From assembly GCF_002860165.1 (NCBI RefSeq), contig NZ_PGUZ01000002.1:95970-159969 (forward strand): 64,000 nt of DNA. Direction: 5' to 3'. Of this stretch, positions 18,357 through 27,039 are shown in pieces (the stretch's first letter is position 1; every line of letters begins with the position of its first letter). This DNA is from Bacillus sp. V3-13 (lineage in GTDB: Bacteria > Bacillota > Bacilli > Bacillales > Cytobacillaceae). Made by a program: the position numbers and the translations under genes. The notes below the pieces were generated by a model. The model made no database searches. It was not told where the DNA came from and saw nothing but the letters and a program-made list of their open reading frames with translations.

Positions 18357-18383
18357 AAAAACCTTGCCGCAGCAAGGTTTTTT
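18356..18383. terminator. Bidirectional terminator between yuzD and yutJ
   Basis: Perfect 12-bp stem AAAAAACCTTGC/GCAAGGTTTTTT with a 4-base loop; T-runs in both orientations. Its end overlaps the yutJ stop codon. Confidence 0.95.
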
Positions 18384-19449
18384 ATCCATTATGATACTTA
18401 TACATCCAGAGTATCCCCGATTTTAACAGACGTGCGACGCGGCCGGTTATTGGCCTGTCGGCAACCAGGCCAAAACCGTGCTTTTTGCCGAGCGATCCGA
18501 GCACTCCCTTTAATTTGATCGGCGGGAAGCTTTCCGGAGGGGCTTCGCCGTTCCAGCGCTTCTGCAGCACCTGGACGATTTGCTCTGCCTGCCCTTCGGC
18601 TAATTGCGCACTCGGCGCATGTGACAGCGCCGCGCAATCGCCGACTACATAGACGTTTTCATTGCCTGGTATATTGTGCTGGGGTGTCAGCAGGACTCTG
18701 CCCTGATTATCTTTTTCAACGTCCAAATCACGGACCACCTTGCTTGGCTGAATTCCAGCCGTCCAGACAATCACGTCACAGCCAACAGGCTCATCGTGAT
18801 TGTATAATAGCTTTTCTTCCACGCGCGTAATATTCGCATTATTGACGATGTCAACGCCGTGGTTGTCAAACCAGTTTTCTACATAAGTGCTCAACCGTTC
18901 GGGAAATGCTGATAAAATATGGTTGCCCCTGTCAAACAGCTTAATGTTCAAGTCACGTCGGCTCTCGCTTAATTCGCTGGCAAGCTCGACTCCGCTAAGT
19001 CCTGCTCCGACAATCGCAACCGTCGAGCCAGGGGAAAGATTGTTCAAGGCCTGATAGGTATTCCTCGATTTATCAATCGATTGAATGCTGAACGTATAAA
19101 TATCGGCACCAGGAATATTATGGTATTTATCTTCACAACCCAGTCCAATAATTAAATCATCGTAGCTGACGGGGCCCTCACCGCTCAACAATACTTGTTT
19201 TTCCTCAAGGTTTAGCCCTGATACTTCCCCGTATTTGACGTGCAGGCGGGGATGTTCAGGAAAAGCAACCCGGATATGTTGATCTGAGATTGTTCCGGCA
19301 GCCAGTGCATAGTACTCCGTTTTTAAACAATGATAAGGGACGCGATCAATCAGAGTGATCGAAATGTCCTCTGGCAGTTGATTCGGTAAAAGGCGGTGAA
19401 GAATTCTCATTCCGCCATAGCCTCCACCAAGAATGACTAAATTTTTCAT
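18382..19449 (-). CDS. yutJ: NADH dehydrogenase-like FAD oxidoreductase YutJ
   Basis: 355 residues, pyridine nucleotide-disulfide oxidoreductase fold. FAD-binding GGGYGG (8-13), second dinucleotide motif AIVGAGLSGVELA and the C-terminal FAD motif VYVVGDCAAL. Shorter than respiratory NDH-2 enzymes and without an obvious membrane anchor, in line with YutJ; electron acceptor unknown. ATG at 19449 with AAAGGGGA upstream. Confidence 0.88.
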   Translation of the reverse strand: MKNLVILGGGYGGMRILHRLLPNQLPEDISITLIDRVPYHCLKTEYYALAAGTISDQHIRVAFPEHPRLHVKYGEVSGLNLEEKQVLLSGEGPVSYDDLIIGLGCEDKYHNIPGADIYTFSIQSIDKSRNTYQALNNLSPGSTVAIVGAGLSGVELASELSESRRDLNIKLFDRGNHILSAFPERLSTYVENWFDNHGVDIVNNANITRVEEKLLYNHDEPVGCDVIVWTAGIQPSKVVRDLDVEKDNQGRVLLTPQHNIPGNENVYVVGDCAALSHAPSAQLAEGQAEQIVQVLQKRWNGEAPPESFPPIKLKGVLGSLGKKHGFGLVADRPITGRVARLLKSGILWMYKYHNG

Positions 19450-19793
19450 GCGAATTTCCCCTTTATCTGTAAGCGGTTTAATAATTCCCTCCGAATCCCT
19501 GTTAGCGAATAATAACGATACCTACATTAAAAAGCATCCCGATCATGCATTCTTATGTTTAGGACGTTTATCCATTGATCAACAATAAAAAAGACCTGAA
19601 AATTATTTTTCTGAAAAAGTTAAATAAAGATAAATTATTTTTGCCACTGTTAACACCATAAAAAGTATAACGAAATTGTCACAAAATCACAACAGATAAA
19701 GGCAAAAAAACTTGACAAAAGGGCTGAGGCAATGCTATTTGACGCGCATGGACAAAACAGGTAGGATAAAGTACTAGTAAAGAGGTGAGAGTG
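19450..19793 (+). promoter_or_regulatory. yutJ-yuzB divergent intergenic region with yuzB promoter
   Basis: A+T-rich stretch without a credible ORF. The best promoter for yuzB is TTGACG (19739-19744), 17 bases, TAGGAT (19762-19767). A second TTGACA lies at 19712-19717 with only a poor CTATTT -10. Nothing convincing was found for yutJ. Confidence 0.6.
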
Positions 19794-20033
19794 TTGATTA
19801 AGCCGATCATAGAATTCTGCATCAGCAACCTGGCAAGCGGTGCACAGGAGGCACTTGAAGAGCTTGAGAGAGATCCGAATCTGGACGTGATTGAATATGG
19901 TTGTCTTGGCTATTGCGGAAAATGTGCGCAATCATTGTATGCGCTCGTGAATGGAGAGGTGGTTACCGGCGATACGCCGGCCGGCCTGGTAAAAAATATA
20001 TATCAATACTTGGAAGAAAATCCGATGTTTTAA
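19794..20033 (+). CDS. yuzB: DUF1450 protein YuzB
   Basis: 79 residues, the same length as Bacillus subtilis YuzB. Cys9 (EFCISN) and the cluster C37, C41, C44 in [10 protein letters not shown] resemble a 2Fe-2S thioredoxin-like ferredoxin or metal site. Start TTG at 19794 chosen for length and the AGAGGTGAG site; GTG at 19791 is nearly as good. Function unknown. Confidence 0.9.
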   Translation: MIKPIIEFCISNLASGAQEALEELERDPNLDVIEYGCLGYCGKCAQSLYALVNGEVVTGDTPAGLVKNIYQYLEENPMF

Positions 20034-20038
20034 CATAG

Positions 20039-20074
20039 AAAAAACCAGCCGCCATCCTGGCCGGCTGGTTTTTC
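20039..20074 (+). terminator. Intrinsic terminator after yuzB
   Basis: Stem AAAACCAGCCG/CGGCTGGTTTT with a 10-base loop and further T. Confidence 0.93.
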
Positions 20075-20128
20075 ACTGCTGAGTTCACACCAAAACGTAA
20101 ACTCCTCAAAACAATTATTTTCAACTTT

Positions 20129-20839
20129 TTATATTCCTTCAGCCTGCTTTCGGGCATCCCTGATCTCATGCCATCGTTCCCGGGCCATTTCAATTATTGT
20201 TGGTTCCGTCGTTCCGCTTTGTTTTTCAATTACTTTTGAGAAATACTTGACCGCCTGGTCTTCATCGCCAATTCTTCTTGACAGCTCACCGATCAAATAC
20301 AGCAATCTCGTCTCGGAAACCTGGGTACCTTGAAAATCGTCGGCTGTAAAGGATTCTTTATACTCATGGACTGCCAGTTTCATAAAACGCTGTTCCTGTG
20401 TGCCATTATTCAGAGCGCGGTATAGCCAGGCAAGCCGCATGTATATCCCGGCAACGATGATATGCTTTTCTTTCTTGAGAGTAGCACAATATGATCCGAG
20501 TTTATATGCATTAATCGAAGTGCCGATGCTGCGCTGATGTCCAAATTCATGCGGTACCCACTTATTCGATACCTTCTCGGTAATTGTTTTTTTTGCCCCG
20601 GGCGGGAAAAAAGGAGAAAAGTCGTCTGAAAAAGAAAAGCCGCAATGTGGGCAGACATTTATGTAGTATAGGAGCGGATTGTTTTCAACGGACTCATAGA
20701 CCGGCTTAAAATCGCTTTCATACTCTTTCACTTTGACAAAACGGGAACGGATCTTTTTGGTGGTAAATGACTTTTTACACATCATACATTGGCAGCTTTT
20801 ATCATACAAGGGAGTTAACTCAGTCAAAGCAAACACCAT
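20129..20839 (-). CDS. DUF2225 protein with zinc-binding cysteines
   Basis: 236 residues. N-terminal cysteine pairs (CQCMMC at 16-21 and VCPHCGFS near 63) form a likely zinc ribbon; the C-terminal two thirds look helical and TPR-like (AGIYMRLAWLYRALNN, LYLIGELSRRIGDEDQAVKYFSKVIEKQ). Matches DUF2225, of unknown function. The ATG at 20839 has only a weak ribosome site (GGATGG). Single gene, divergent from erpA. Confidence 0.85.
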   Translation of the reverse strand: MVFALTELTPLYDKSCQCMMCKKSFTTKKIRSRFVKVKEYESDFKPVYESVENNPLLYYINVCPHCGFSFSDDFSPFFPPGAKKTITEKVSNKWVPHEFGHQRSIGTSINAYKLGSYCATLKKEKHIIVAGIYMRLAWLYRALNNGTQEQRFMKLAVHEYKESFTADDFQGTQVSETRLLYLIGELSRRIGDEDQAVKYFSKVIEKQSGTTEPTIIEMARERWHEIRDARKQAEGI

Positions 20840-21053
20840 CCATCCGATTTCTTATTTTAGAATATAGTTAAAATTATACCGTATATGATGATAAAAGGGA
20901 TTCATTTTCACTTATTTTTAACTGATATTTACGGAGGGACGGCTCATTCAGTTGAGTGTTGGAACTCAAGTGTATATACTATTTATAGATAGGTTTTTAT
21001 TAACGAATATAATGTCCATCTTTATTGGACAACAGGAAAGGAGTATCGTGAGC

Positions 21054-21416
21054 ATGAACCAAGTAGTGGCGATTACAGAAGCAGCGGCACTTCAAATAAA
21101 AGATATGATGAAGCAAAATGAAGAAGAGGGCTCTTTCTTGAGGGTGGCAGTCCGGGGTGGAGGATGCAGCGGTCTTTCGTATGGGATGGGCTTTGAACAG
21201 GAAAAGAGCGAAGATGATTATCTTGATGAGCAATATGGTATCCCTGTTCTCGTCAATAAAGAAGATGCGGCCATCCTGAACGGAACAAAAATTGACTTCA
21301 AACAATCGATGATGGGCGGCGGCTTCACAATCGACAACCCAAACGCAATCGCCTCATGCGGCTGCGGTTCATCGTTCCGCACTGCGGTAAACGCCGGGAC
21401 ACCGGAGGAATGTTAA
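21054..21416 (+). CDS. erpA: HesB/IscA-type iron-sulfur carrier protein
   Basis: 120 residues, A-type Fe-S carrier with the three ligand cysteines C38 (GGGCSGLSYGM), C102 and C104 (CGCGSSF). Equivalent to Bacillus subtilis YutM by sequence and length. ATG at 21054 selected for family length; AAAGGAG lies about 10 bases upstream, and a GTG two codons earlier is the alternative. The far longer in-frame extension is unsupported. Confidence 0.94.
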   Translation: MNQVVAITEAAALQIKDMMKQNEEEGSFLRVAVRGGGCSGLSYGMGFEQEKSEDDYLDEQYGIPVLVNKEDAAILNGTKIDFKQSMMGGGFTIDNPNAIASCGCGSSFRTAVNAGTPEEC

Positions 21417-21467
21417 AGTTTTTTGGACAGATTAGGCAGTCTTGTGCATATGAATGGCTATGCCATA

Positions 21468-21504
21468 AACAATGGGATTCAGCAGGAGGCTGGATCCCAT
21501 TGTT
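21468..21504 (+). terminator. Long stem-loop downstream of erpA
   Basis: Near-perfect 16-bp stem: AACAATGGGATTCAGC pairs with GCTGGATCCCATTGTT (one T-G wobble), 5-base loop AGGAG. There is no U-tract, so it may end or stabilise the erpA mRNA. It marks the left edge of an A+T-rich patch. Confidence 0.65.
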
Positions 21505-21544
21505 ATATTCGATTAAAAGTGATGTAGTAGTTGAGGAGAGCCAT

Positions 21545-21649
21545 TTGAAAGCACATGCAACACGTATAAAAAAGGCATATAATACTCAAAATAGGGAAAA
21601 TGGATACTCAGGAGCGGGAAAATCGGTTGTCGCGATTGCTAATACGTAG
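21545..21649 (+). CDS. Possible 34-residue ORF, low confidence
   Basis: TTG start with GAGGAG six bases upstream. The short basic product (MKAHATRIKKAYNTQNRE...) resembles nothing I know. Its last codons are overlapped by the promoter of the next gene, which argues for a degraded remnant or chance ORF. Confidence 0.2.
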   Translation: MKAHATRIKKAYNTQNRENGYSGAGKSVVAIANT

Positions 21650-21655
21650 TATAAT
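21627..21655 (+). promoter_or_regulatory. Promoter of the small ORF-GNAT module
   Basis: TTGTCG (21627-21632), 17-base spacer, TATAAT (21650-21655), about 97 bases upstream of the 59-aa ORF. Confidence 0.65.
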
Positions 21656-21751
21656 AAGTAATGATATGTTGCTTATATACTCATGGAAACTTAGGGACAA
21701 TACTAAGAATTCGGTGGTGCTAATATGGGCGACGACAGGGAGGATATTGAA

Positions 21752-21931
21752 ATGGCTACGAGTACATTGTATGAGCGTTTCACTCTAAACGAATCAGAAG
21801 TAAAGCAAATTATTTCGACTCCACGTACACAAATTACTGAAATAAATGTTTTTAATGATGTTAAACTTACAAAGGAAGAAAGAGTCGCTCACTCAGCGAA
21901 CATTCTTAAGTCTCGAAAATGCAGATCGTAA
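21752..21931 (+). CDS. 59-aa protein preceding a broken GNAT gene (antitoxin-like position)
   Basis: Product of 59 residues with Ser/Thr-rich start and a mixed charged body (LNESEVKQII, LTKEERVAHSANILKS); no signal or membrane segment. ATG at 21752 has AGGGAGG eight bases upstream, so translation is likely. Its 3' end overlaps the GNAT reading frame by 13 bases, the arrangement of a coupled two-gene module such as an antitoxin followed by an acetyltransferase toxin. I do not recognise its family, so the antitoxin idea rests only on position. The patch is visibly A+T richer than flanking genes. Confidence 0.6.
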   Translation: MATSTLYERFTLNESEVKQIISTPRTQITEINVFNDVKLTKEERVAHSANILKSRKCRS

Positions 21932-22454
21932 GTTTATCAAGTTTAATTGAGGCGGCTACTGAAGAGGGTGAGGTACAAGAATATCTCTCCTCTTTTTTAT
22001 GCAGAAATAACAATGATGTGGAGTCATTTTTACATAATAATGCCATTGAAAATGAACAGCGTTCGTTTACTAGACAAGCTTAGTAATTGATGAAAAAAAT
22101 AATAACGAGATAGTAGGTTACTTCACTCTTATGATAAAGGCATTTTCATTTTTAGAAGATGTGTCCGGTGAAATGAAAAAAAGAGTAACTAACAATAAAA
22201 AAGCGGAGGTCTTTAACTCAATATTAATTGCTCAACTAGGGCGGTCAGATAGATATAAAGGTGTCATTTCGGGTAGTGTAATATTGAGTTTTGCGTTGCA
22301 AAATTGTATCTTGATTTATAACTTGGCCGGGTTGCGCTTAGTGTGTGTTGAATATGATCCAATAACTGTGCTGAATGATTTCTATTTATCGAATAAATTT
22401 AAGCTTTTACAAACAAATCCTTCTGGTAAACTCTTAGCTTATCTTAAGTTGTAA
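21919..22454 (+). pseudogene. GNAT-family N-acetyltransferase, frameshifted
   Basis: Two frames read as one protein. Frame A from ATG 21919 encodes 54 residues ending at TAG 22081; frame B continues from about 22074 with LVIDEKNNNEIVGYFTLM to 22454. The span of 536 bases becomes 179 codons if one base is restored near 22074 (for example AGAACAAGC instead of AGACAAGC), giving FTRTSLVIDE across the join and a 178-residue protein. The acetyl-CoA loop lies in ILIAQLGRSDRYKGV and a typical GNAT ending in YDPITVLNDFYLSNKFKLL. Either a real pseudogene or a sequencing error. Located between erpA and yumC. Confidence 0.75.
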
Positions 22455-22468
22455 AAAAAGTAAAACAT

Positions 22469-22496
22469 AAAAAGGCACCAAATCAGGTGCCTTTTT
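22469..22496. terminator. Bidirectional terminator between the GNAT gene and yumC
   Basis: Perfect 11-bp stem AAAAAGGCACC/GGTGCCTTTTT with a 6-base loop. Confidence 0.94.
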
Positions 22497-22502
22497 ACAT
22501 TT

Positions 22503-23501
22503 TTATTTTTCAAACAAAGATGTGCTGTGCAGCGGCTGGACCCTTGCTTTTGGATCGAGGTAAGCTTTTGCATTATTTACAGCAGTCGGTGCTTCCCCGA
22601 ATCCGCACGCAATTAATTTAACTTTGCCATCATATGTGCAAATGTCACCCGCAGCATAAATTCCCGGAATATTCGTTTCCATTTTTGAATTGACAACTAT
22701 CGAATTTTTCTCTATGTCCAATCCCCATTCCTTGATTGGACCTAACGAAGAAACAAATCCGAAGTTCACGATTACGGCATCGACATCAATCGCCTCTTTG
22801 CTGTCACTGTTCGCCTCCTGGAGAACGATTTGTTTAATCTCATTATCATCACCAATCAATTCAACCGGGATGTAAGGCGTTTTTACCTGGACCTTTGAGT
22901 TATGAAGATTTTCCACGCTGTGCTCATGCGCCCGGAACTTATCACGTCTGTGAATAATCATTACTTCTTCCGCAATTGGTTCAAGCATAAGCGCCCAGTC
23001 GACTGCGGAGTCCCCGCCGCCGCAAACAGCAACTTTTTGACCGGCAAACTGGTTTAAATCATCAATAAAGTAATGAAGATTCTTTCCTTCGTATTGAGCC
23101 GCATTTTCCAGTTCAATTCGGCGCGGCTGGAAAGCACCGTTTCCAGCTGTGATAATGATCGTTTTCGAATAATGAATTTTTTTATTTGTCGTTAATTTAA
23201 AGACATCGTCTTCTTGCTTTTCCAATTTCTCGACCGATTGTTCGAGGACTACTTCGGGCTCAAATTTAGCCATTTGTTCTTTCAGGTTATTGACTAATTC
23301 CTGGGCGCGAATTTTTGGAAAACCTGCAACATCGTATATGTATTTTTCCGGATAAAGCGCTGAAAGCTGACCGCCCAGCTGAGGCAAACTCTCGATAATT
23401 TTTACTGAGGCTTGTCTCATACCCCCGTAAAAAGCCGTAAACAGTCCGACAGGCCCTCCGCCAATGATCGTAATATCATAAACCTTTTGATCTTCTTTCA
23501 C
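22503..23501 (-). CDS. yumC: Ferredoxin--NADP reductase, thioredoxin reductase-like
   Basis: 332 residues. FAD motif [18 protein letters not shown] at the N-terminus, NADP motif [13 protein letters not shown] and [12 protein letters not shown] near the C-terminus; ends with the YumC signature [12 protein letters not shown]. No CxxC redox pair, which separates it from thioredoxin reductase. Transfers electrons between NADPH and ferredoxin or flavodoxin. The GTG at 23501 gives the family N-terminus ([13 protein letters not shown]) behind a G-rich ribosome site; a 22-residue in-frame extension is not family-like. Confidence 0.95.
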   Translation of the reverse strand: MKEDQKVYDITIIGGGPVGLFTAFYGGMRQASVKIIESLPQLGGQLSALYPEKYIYDVAGFPKIRAQELVNNLKEQMAKFEPEVVLEQSVEKLEKQEDDVFKLTTNKKIHYSKTIIITAGNGAFQPRRIELENAAQYEGKNLHYFIDDLNQFAGQKVAVCGGGDSAVDWALMLEPIAEEVMIIHRRDKFRAHEHSVENLHNSKVQVKTPYIPVELIGDDNEIKQIVLQEANSDSKEAIDVDAVIVNFGFVSSLGPIKEWGLDIEKNSIVVNSKMETNIPGIYAAGDICTYDGKVKLIACGFGEAPTAVNNAKAYLDPKARVQPLHSTSLFEK

Positions 23502-23890
23502 ACCAAATCCCCCCATCTGATAATAAAACCCTTTTCCTATCATACCATAAACGAAAGAAATCCTCACTTAAAAGCCAGGAATTGCGATTGAAAAAAATGT
23601 CTTTGATGTCCAGGCAAAGCCAATATTGAAAATCCGGCAATTTTTTTAAGTCTATTATAAATTTTCTTAATTCGTTTTAATAGCTTGAAAAGTAGGGTGA
23701 AAAAGAATAATATGTAATATAGACAATTGTTAATATTCTATGACAAATTTAGCACATTTTTTTGTCTTAGTTCGTGAATTACATCACAAACTTTTTCTTG
23801 AAACTTAAAATAATTACCTATAAAGCAGCGGAAGATAAGAAAAAGTGTTTGCAGATGAAAAATATATAGAAAAAGGTGGAAGTGATACTT
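23502..23890 (+). promoter_or_regulatory. yumC-yumB divergent region: promoter
   Basis: 389 bases, A+T rich, no credible ORF. Candidate promoter for yumB: TTGAAA (23685-23690), 17 bases, TAATAT (23708-23713). A Rex-like box follows (separate entry). Confidence 0.55.
23772..23789 (+). promoter_or_regulatory. Rex-like operator upstream of NADH dehydrogenase
   Basis: TCGTGAATTACATCACAA matches the Rex consensus TTGTGAA-N4-TTCACAA at 12 of 14 specified positions. In Bacillus subtilis Rex (NADH/NAD+ sensing) represses ndh, so the target fits. Confidence 0.65.
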
Positions 23891-25108
23891 TTGAGAAAGC
23901 CAAAAATAGTAATTCTTGGAGCAGGCTACGGTGGATTAATGACTACTGTCAGGCTGCAAAAGCTAGTCGGGGTGAATGAAGCTGACATCGTTTTAATCAA
24001 CAAAAACGATTACCACTATGAAACAACGTGGCTGCATGAAGCTTCTGCAGGAACATTGCATCATGACCGTGTCCGCTATGACATCAAAAATGTGATCGAT
24101 ACGAACAAGGTCGAGTTCATTCAGGATACGGCCGTTGAAATTAAAATGGAAGAACAAAAGGTCATCCTCGAAAATGGGGAAGCAGCTTACGATTATCTTG
24201 TGATCGCATTGGGGGCGGAGCCTGAAACATTCGGTATTAAAGGCTTGAAGGAATACGCTTTTTCAATCGTCAATGTCAATTCTGCCAGACAAATTCGTGA
24301 GCATATTGAATACCAATTTGCGACGTACAATACAGAAGCTGACAAAAAACGTGAACGCCTTTCTATCGTAGTGGGCGGGGCAGGATTTACGGGAATCGAA
24401 TTTTTAGGCGAACTGTCAAACCGCGTCCCTGAATTATGCAAAGAATATGATGTTGATTTCCATGATGTTAGAATCATTTGTGTCGAAGCAGCACCGATGG
24501 TTCTTCCTGGCTTTGATCCAGAGCTTGTCCAATATGCCGTTTCCCAATTGGAGAAAAAAGGCGTTGAATTCATGATCGGGACAGCCATCAAGGAATGTAC
24601 TCCCAATGGAATTATTGTTGCAAAAGGCGAAGAAGAAGTGGAAGAAATTAAAGCGGGAACTGTTGTTTGGGCCGCTGGAGTCCGCGGTAATTCAATCATC
24701 GAAAAGTCAGGAATCGAAGCAATGCGTGGCCGCGTTAAAGTTGAGCCTGATTTGAGAGTGCCAGGTTCAGATAACGTGTTTGTGATTGGCGACTGTTCCC
24801 TGATCATCAACGAAGAAATCAACCGTCCTTATCCGCCAACAGCGCAGATTGCAATGCAGCAGGGCGAAGTATGCGCCAGAAACCTGGCCGCCCTTATTCG
24901 TGATAAAGGCGAACTTGAAAGTTTTACACCTGATATTAAAGGAACAGTTTGTTCCCTTGGCGAAGACGATGCGATCGGAGTTGCCTTCGGCAAGAAAATG
25001 GTAGGCGGAAAAGCATCCTTCATGAAAAAAATGATCGATAATCGTGCCCTTTACATGATTGGCGGCGCGTCACTCGTCTTTAAAAAAGGGAAATTTAACA
25101 TTTTATAA
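23891..25108 (+). CDS. yumB: Type-2 NADH dehydrogenase (NDH-2 family)
   Basis: 405 residues. FAD motif [13 protein letters not shown] at the N-terminus, NADH-binding [16 protein letters not shown], quinone-enzyme hallmark [14 protein letters not shown] and FVIGDCSLI. Feeds electrons from NADH to menaquinone without pumping. Start TTG at 23891 is placed by AAAGGTGGA; the GTG five codons upstream overlaps that site. It forms a cluster with yuiA, yuiB and yuiC as in Bacillus subtilis, and lies divergent from yumC. Confidence 0.93.
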   Translation: MRKPKIVILGAGYGGLMTTVRLQKLVGVNEADIVLINKNDYHYETTWLHEASAGTLHHDRVRYDIKNVIDTNKVEFIQDTAVEIKMEEQKVILENGEAAYDYLVIALGAEPETFGIKGLKEYAFSIVNVNSARQIREHIEYQFATYNTEADKKRERLSIVVGGAGFTGIEFLGELSNRVPELCKEYDVDFHDVRIICVEAAPMVLPGFDPELVQYAVSQLEKKGVEFMIGTAIKECTPNGIIVAKGEEEVEEIKAGTVVWAAGVRGNSIIEKSGIEAMRGRVKVEPDLRVPGSDNVFVIGDCSLIINEEINRPYPPTAQIAMQQGEVCARNLAALIRDKGELESFTPDIKGTVCSLGEDDAIGVAFGKKMVGGKASFMKKMIDNRALYMIGGASLVFKKGKFNIL

Positions 25109-25112
25109 AAAG

Positions 25113-25144
25113 GTAGGCGGACTGAAGTCTGCCTGCTTTTTTTT
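25113..25144 (+). terminator. Intrinsic terminator after yumB
   Basis: Stem GTAGGCGGA/TCTGCCTGC (wobbles allowed) followed by TTTTTTTT. Confidence 0.9.
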
Positions 25145-25410
25145 GCCCTTTTCTCCGCTGCTCCATAAGTTGGAGGCCGTTTGACAGGTTAAGCAGCAAT
25201 CGACGGCATAAATCCGGGCAGTCACTTCAATTACGCAGCATATAAATTATTTTTATAATTTTCAGAAATATTGAGTAAACAAATGAAATCAGGAGAAAAA
25301 GGACCATGTATGCGTTTACACCATCGTTTTTCGATGATTTTGCTTCTTTTCTTTTAAAATAAATTTTGATATATTATCAGAACATTCAGTAATATAAGGA
25401 GATGATTCAG
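25145..25410 (+). other. Intergenic region before yuiA
   Basis: No ORF with a ribosome site. A possible yuiA promoter is TTGATA (about 25366) with TAATAT (25390) and an 18-base spacer, which would leave a very short leader. Confidence 0.4.
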
Positions 25411-25536
25411 ATGACAGCAAAGAAGCTGGATTCAAAAGATTGTCCGTATTGTGCAGGAAAAGGGTATTTTCAGCTTTTGCTAGGTGGGTCTGAAACATGC
25501 TCCTGCTGCGGCGGCTCGGGAAAAAGCAAAAAATAA
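25411..25536 (+). CDS. yuiA: Small zinc-ribbon-like protein YuiA
   Basis: 41 residues, too short for routine gene calls. Two CxxC pairs: CPYC at 11-14 and CSCC at 31-34 with GKGYFQLLLGGSETC between, a DnaJ-type zinc finger pattern (CxxCxGxG). The sequence matches Bacillus subtilis YuiA, which also sits between yumB and yuiB. AAGGAGATGATTCAG precedes the ATG. Function unknown. Confidence 0.9.
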   Translation: MTAKKLDSKDCPYCAGKGYFQLLLGGSETCSCCGGSGKSKK

Positions 25537-25553
25537 ACGATCTTGAATCAAAG

Positions 25554-25578
25554 AACTTCACAAATGCGGAGTTTTTTT
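25554..25578 (+). terminator. Intrinsic terminator after yuiA
   Basis: Stem AACTTC/GGAGTT (one wobble), 8-base loop, followed by seven T. Confidence 0.75.
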
Positions 25579-25649
25579 CTGTTATTTAAATTGACGGGTT
25601 ATCTTCCTTTCAGTACACTTAAAATTGATGTGTTAAGGGAGGAAATGGA

Positions 25650-25970
25650 ATGCTGACGATTGTTACATTAATCATATCAATGCTTTTATTCTTTGTGCTG
25701 TTTTTTGGCATTGGTTTTTTATTAAATATGCTACTCCGTATGTCATGGATAATGGCGATTGTTTATCCCCTTATCGCGATCTTTATCGTCGACGATGTTC
25801 GTTTGATAGAATATTTCACAAGCAGCAAAGCAGCATTTGCAGAGTTGGGTGTAAGGTTTTCACGGCTCGCTTTAGCGGATATCCTCATTTTAAGCAGCGG
25901 CCTGGCCGGAGCGATTGTGGCCGGAATCGTCATCAAACTGCTTCGTAAAAAGGGCTATCAAATGTTTTAG
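25650..25970 (+). CDS. yuiB: Membrane protein YuiB
   Basis: 106 residues with three hydrophobic helices (about 5-30, 33-48 and 77-97) and a short basic tail KLLRKKGYQMF. Length and position between yuiA and yuiC match Bacillus subtilis YuiB; function unknown. ATG with AAGGGAGG upstream. Confidence 0.88.
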   Translation: MLTIVTLIISMLLFFVLFFGIGFLLNMLLRMSWIMAIVYPLIAIFIVDDVRLIEYFTSSKAAFAELGVRFSRLALADILILSSGLAGAIVAGIVIKLLRKKGYQMF

Positions 25971-25999
25971 AATCTTCTCATTTTGAGAGGGTTCTTTTT
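25971..25999 (+). terminator. Intrinsic terminator after yuiB
   Basis: AATCTTCTCA pairs with TGAGAGGGTT (two G-T wobbles), 3-base loop, then CTTTTTTT. It begins right after the yuiB stop. Confidence 0.88.
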
Positions 26000-26278
26000 T
26001 TATCCCCTGATTTCTTGCATTGGGAAAATGCGGATAGTCATACAAAATGAATTAACAAAGAAGCCAAAATTCCAACTGAATTTATCAAATTTTAACGATC
26101 GTGGGGAAGGGGCCGCTCAGGAGCTTTTCCTTATTCAATATAAAATCTTCATAATACATAACTTGCTAGTAAATTGCAAAACTTTTAGCTTATAGCCTTA
26201 TTTTCCTATGTTTTTTCTCCTTTTACGAATATTTCTCTGAAATATGGGAAATGAATAGTCTTGGGAGGAGTGAAAAAT
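26000..26278 (+). other. Intergenic region before yuiC
   Basis: A+T-rich, no ORF or recognised riboswitch. A G-rich island GGGGAAGGGGCCGCTC at 26102-26117 can fold on the following GAGCTTTTCC, but the pairing is imperfect. Confidence 0.3.
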
Positions 26279-26995
26279 TTGAAGAAAACAAAAGTTTGGA
26301 TTAAGCGTTCAGTAATGACGATTTTATGCTTGGCAGCTATGTCGACAACATTTCAATCTATTTCAGGTGTTGAAGCCAAGACGTTTGTTGCGATGGCACA
26401 AAGAGGGCATGATGGACAAAATGAGGTTGAAGACAGAAACTATTTTGATCATAATATAAAAACTATCGGGCTTGCATTTAAGTTTATTCAAAAAGTAGCA
26501 CAGGTTGAACCGAAAATCTCTTCAACCGATGCTGTAGCTGGAACTTTGCCATCATTGGAGGACACGATTGATTGGAGCCAGTATCCGAAACAGACCGTTG
26601 TGGCGACAGGCTACACAGCCGGCTATGAGTCTACCGGAAAAGGTTCTGACCACCCTGCGTATGGAATTACATACTCCGGGGTGAAGGTGAAAAGGGATCT
26701 CTATTCGACCATAGCAGCAGATTTAAATGTATTTCCGATCGGAACCATTTTGTTCATTCCCGGTTATGGATATGGTGTTGTAGCAGATAAAGGCGGAGCG
26801 ATCAAAGGCAATAAACTCGATCTCTATTATAAAACAGTCGACGATATATTCAAGCATTGGGGCAAGAAAACACTTGATGTCTTTGTTGTTGAGCGTGGAG
26901 ATGGGAAACTGACCGAAGAGGAATTGACCGCATTGAACGAAGCCGAACCGATGCAAGTTTTCAGGCAGCAGTATATAAGCACAGGTGAAAAATAA
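26279..26995 (+). CDS. yuiC: 3D-domain secreted muralytic protein YuiC
   Basis: 238 residues. N-terminal signal peptide ([11 protein letters not shown] then a hydrophobic core ending at GVEA), a linker, and a C-terminal 3D domain with [40 protein letters not shown] and the closing VFVVERGDG. Bacillus subtilis YuiC is a stationary-phase secretion (Sps) protein with lytic transglycosylase activity. Start TTG at 26279, 8 bases after GGAGGAG; the upstream TTG at 26261 overlaps that site. Confidence 0.93.
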   Translation: MKKTKVWIKRSVMTILCLAAMSTTFQSISGVEAKTFVAMAQRGHDGQNEVEDRNYFDHNIKTIGLAFKFIQKVAQVEPKISSTDAVAGTLPSLEDTIDWSQYPKQTVVATGYTAGYESTGKGSDHPAYGITYSGVKVKRDLYSTIAADLNVFPIGTILFIPGYGYGVVADKGGAIKGNKLDLYYKTVDDIFKHWGKKTLDVFVVERGDGKLTEEELTALNEAEPMQVFRQQYISTGEK

Positions 26996-27002
26996 ACAAA
27001 AA

Positions 27003-27039
27003 ACAGGCAGCTTTTTGTTACACGCTGCCTGTCTTTTGT
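27003..27039 (+). terminator. Terminator after yuiC
   Basis: Perfect 9-bp stem ACAGGCAGC/GCTGCCTGT, 12-base loop, tail CTTTTGTTT. The right arm overlaps the 3' end of the convergent gene. Confidence 0.85.

Noticed and set aside
19672..19692. Rex- or Fnr-like site TTGTCAC-AAAATCACAA before yuzB
   Set aside because: Spacing is one base short and the left half matches poorly; it is closer to a direct repeat.
21356..21649. 97-codon plus-strand open frame starting inside erpA
   Set aside because: Its first 60 codons are an alternative frame of erpA and the stem-loop; only the last 34 codons have a ribosome site, kept as a low-confidence entry. The GYSGAGKS-like string in it is not a P-loop in any plausible domain.
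24193..24822. 209-codon minus-strand open frame inside yumB
   Set aside because: Lies wholly within a strongly recognised NDH-2 gene, low-complexity Ser/Pro/Ile composition, no ribosome site.
26000..26200. c-di-AMP (ydaO) riboswitch upstream of yuiC
   Set aside because: Such riboswitches often precede cell-wall hydrolases, but the conserved ydaO segments are not present; only a G-rich patch.
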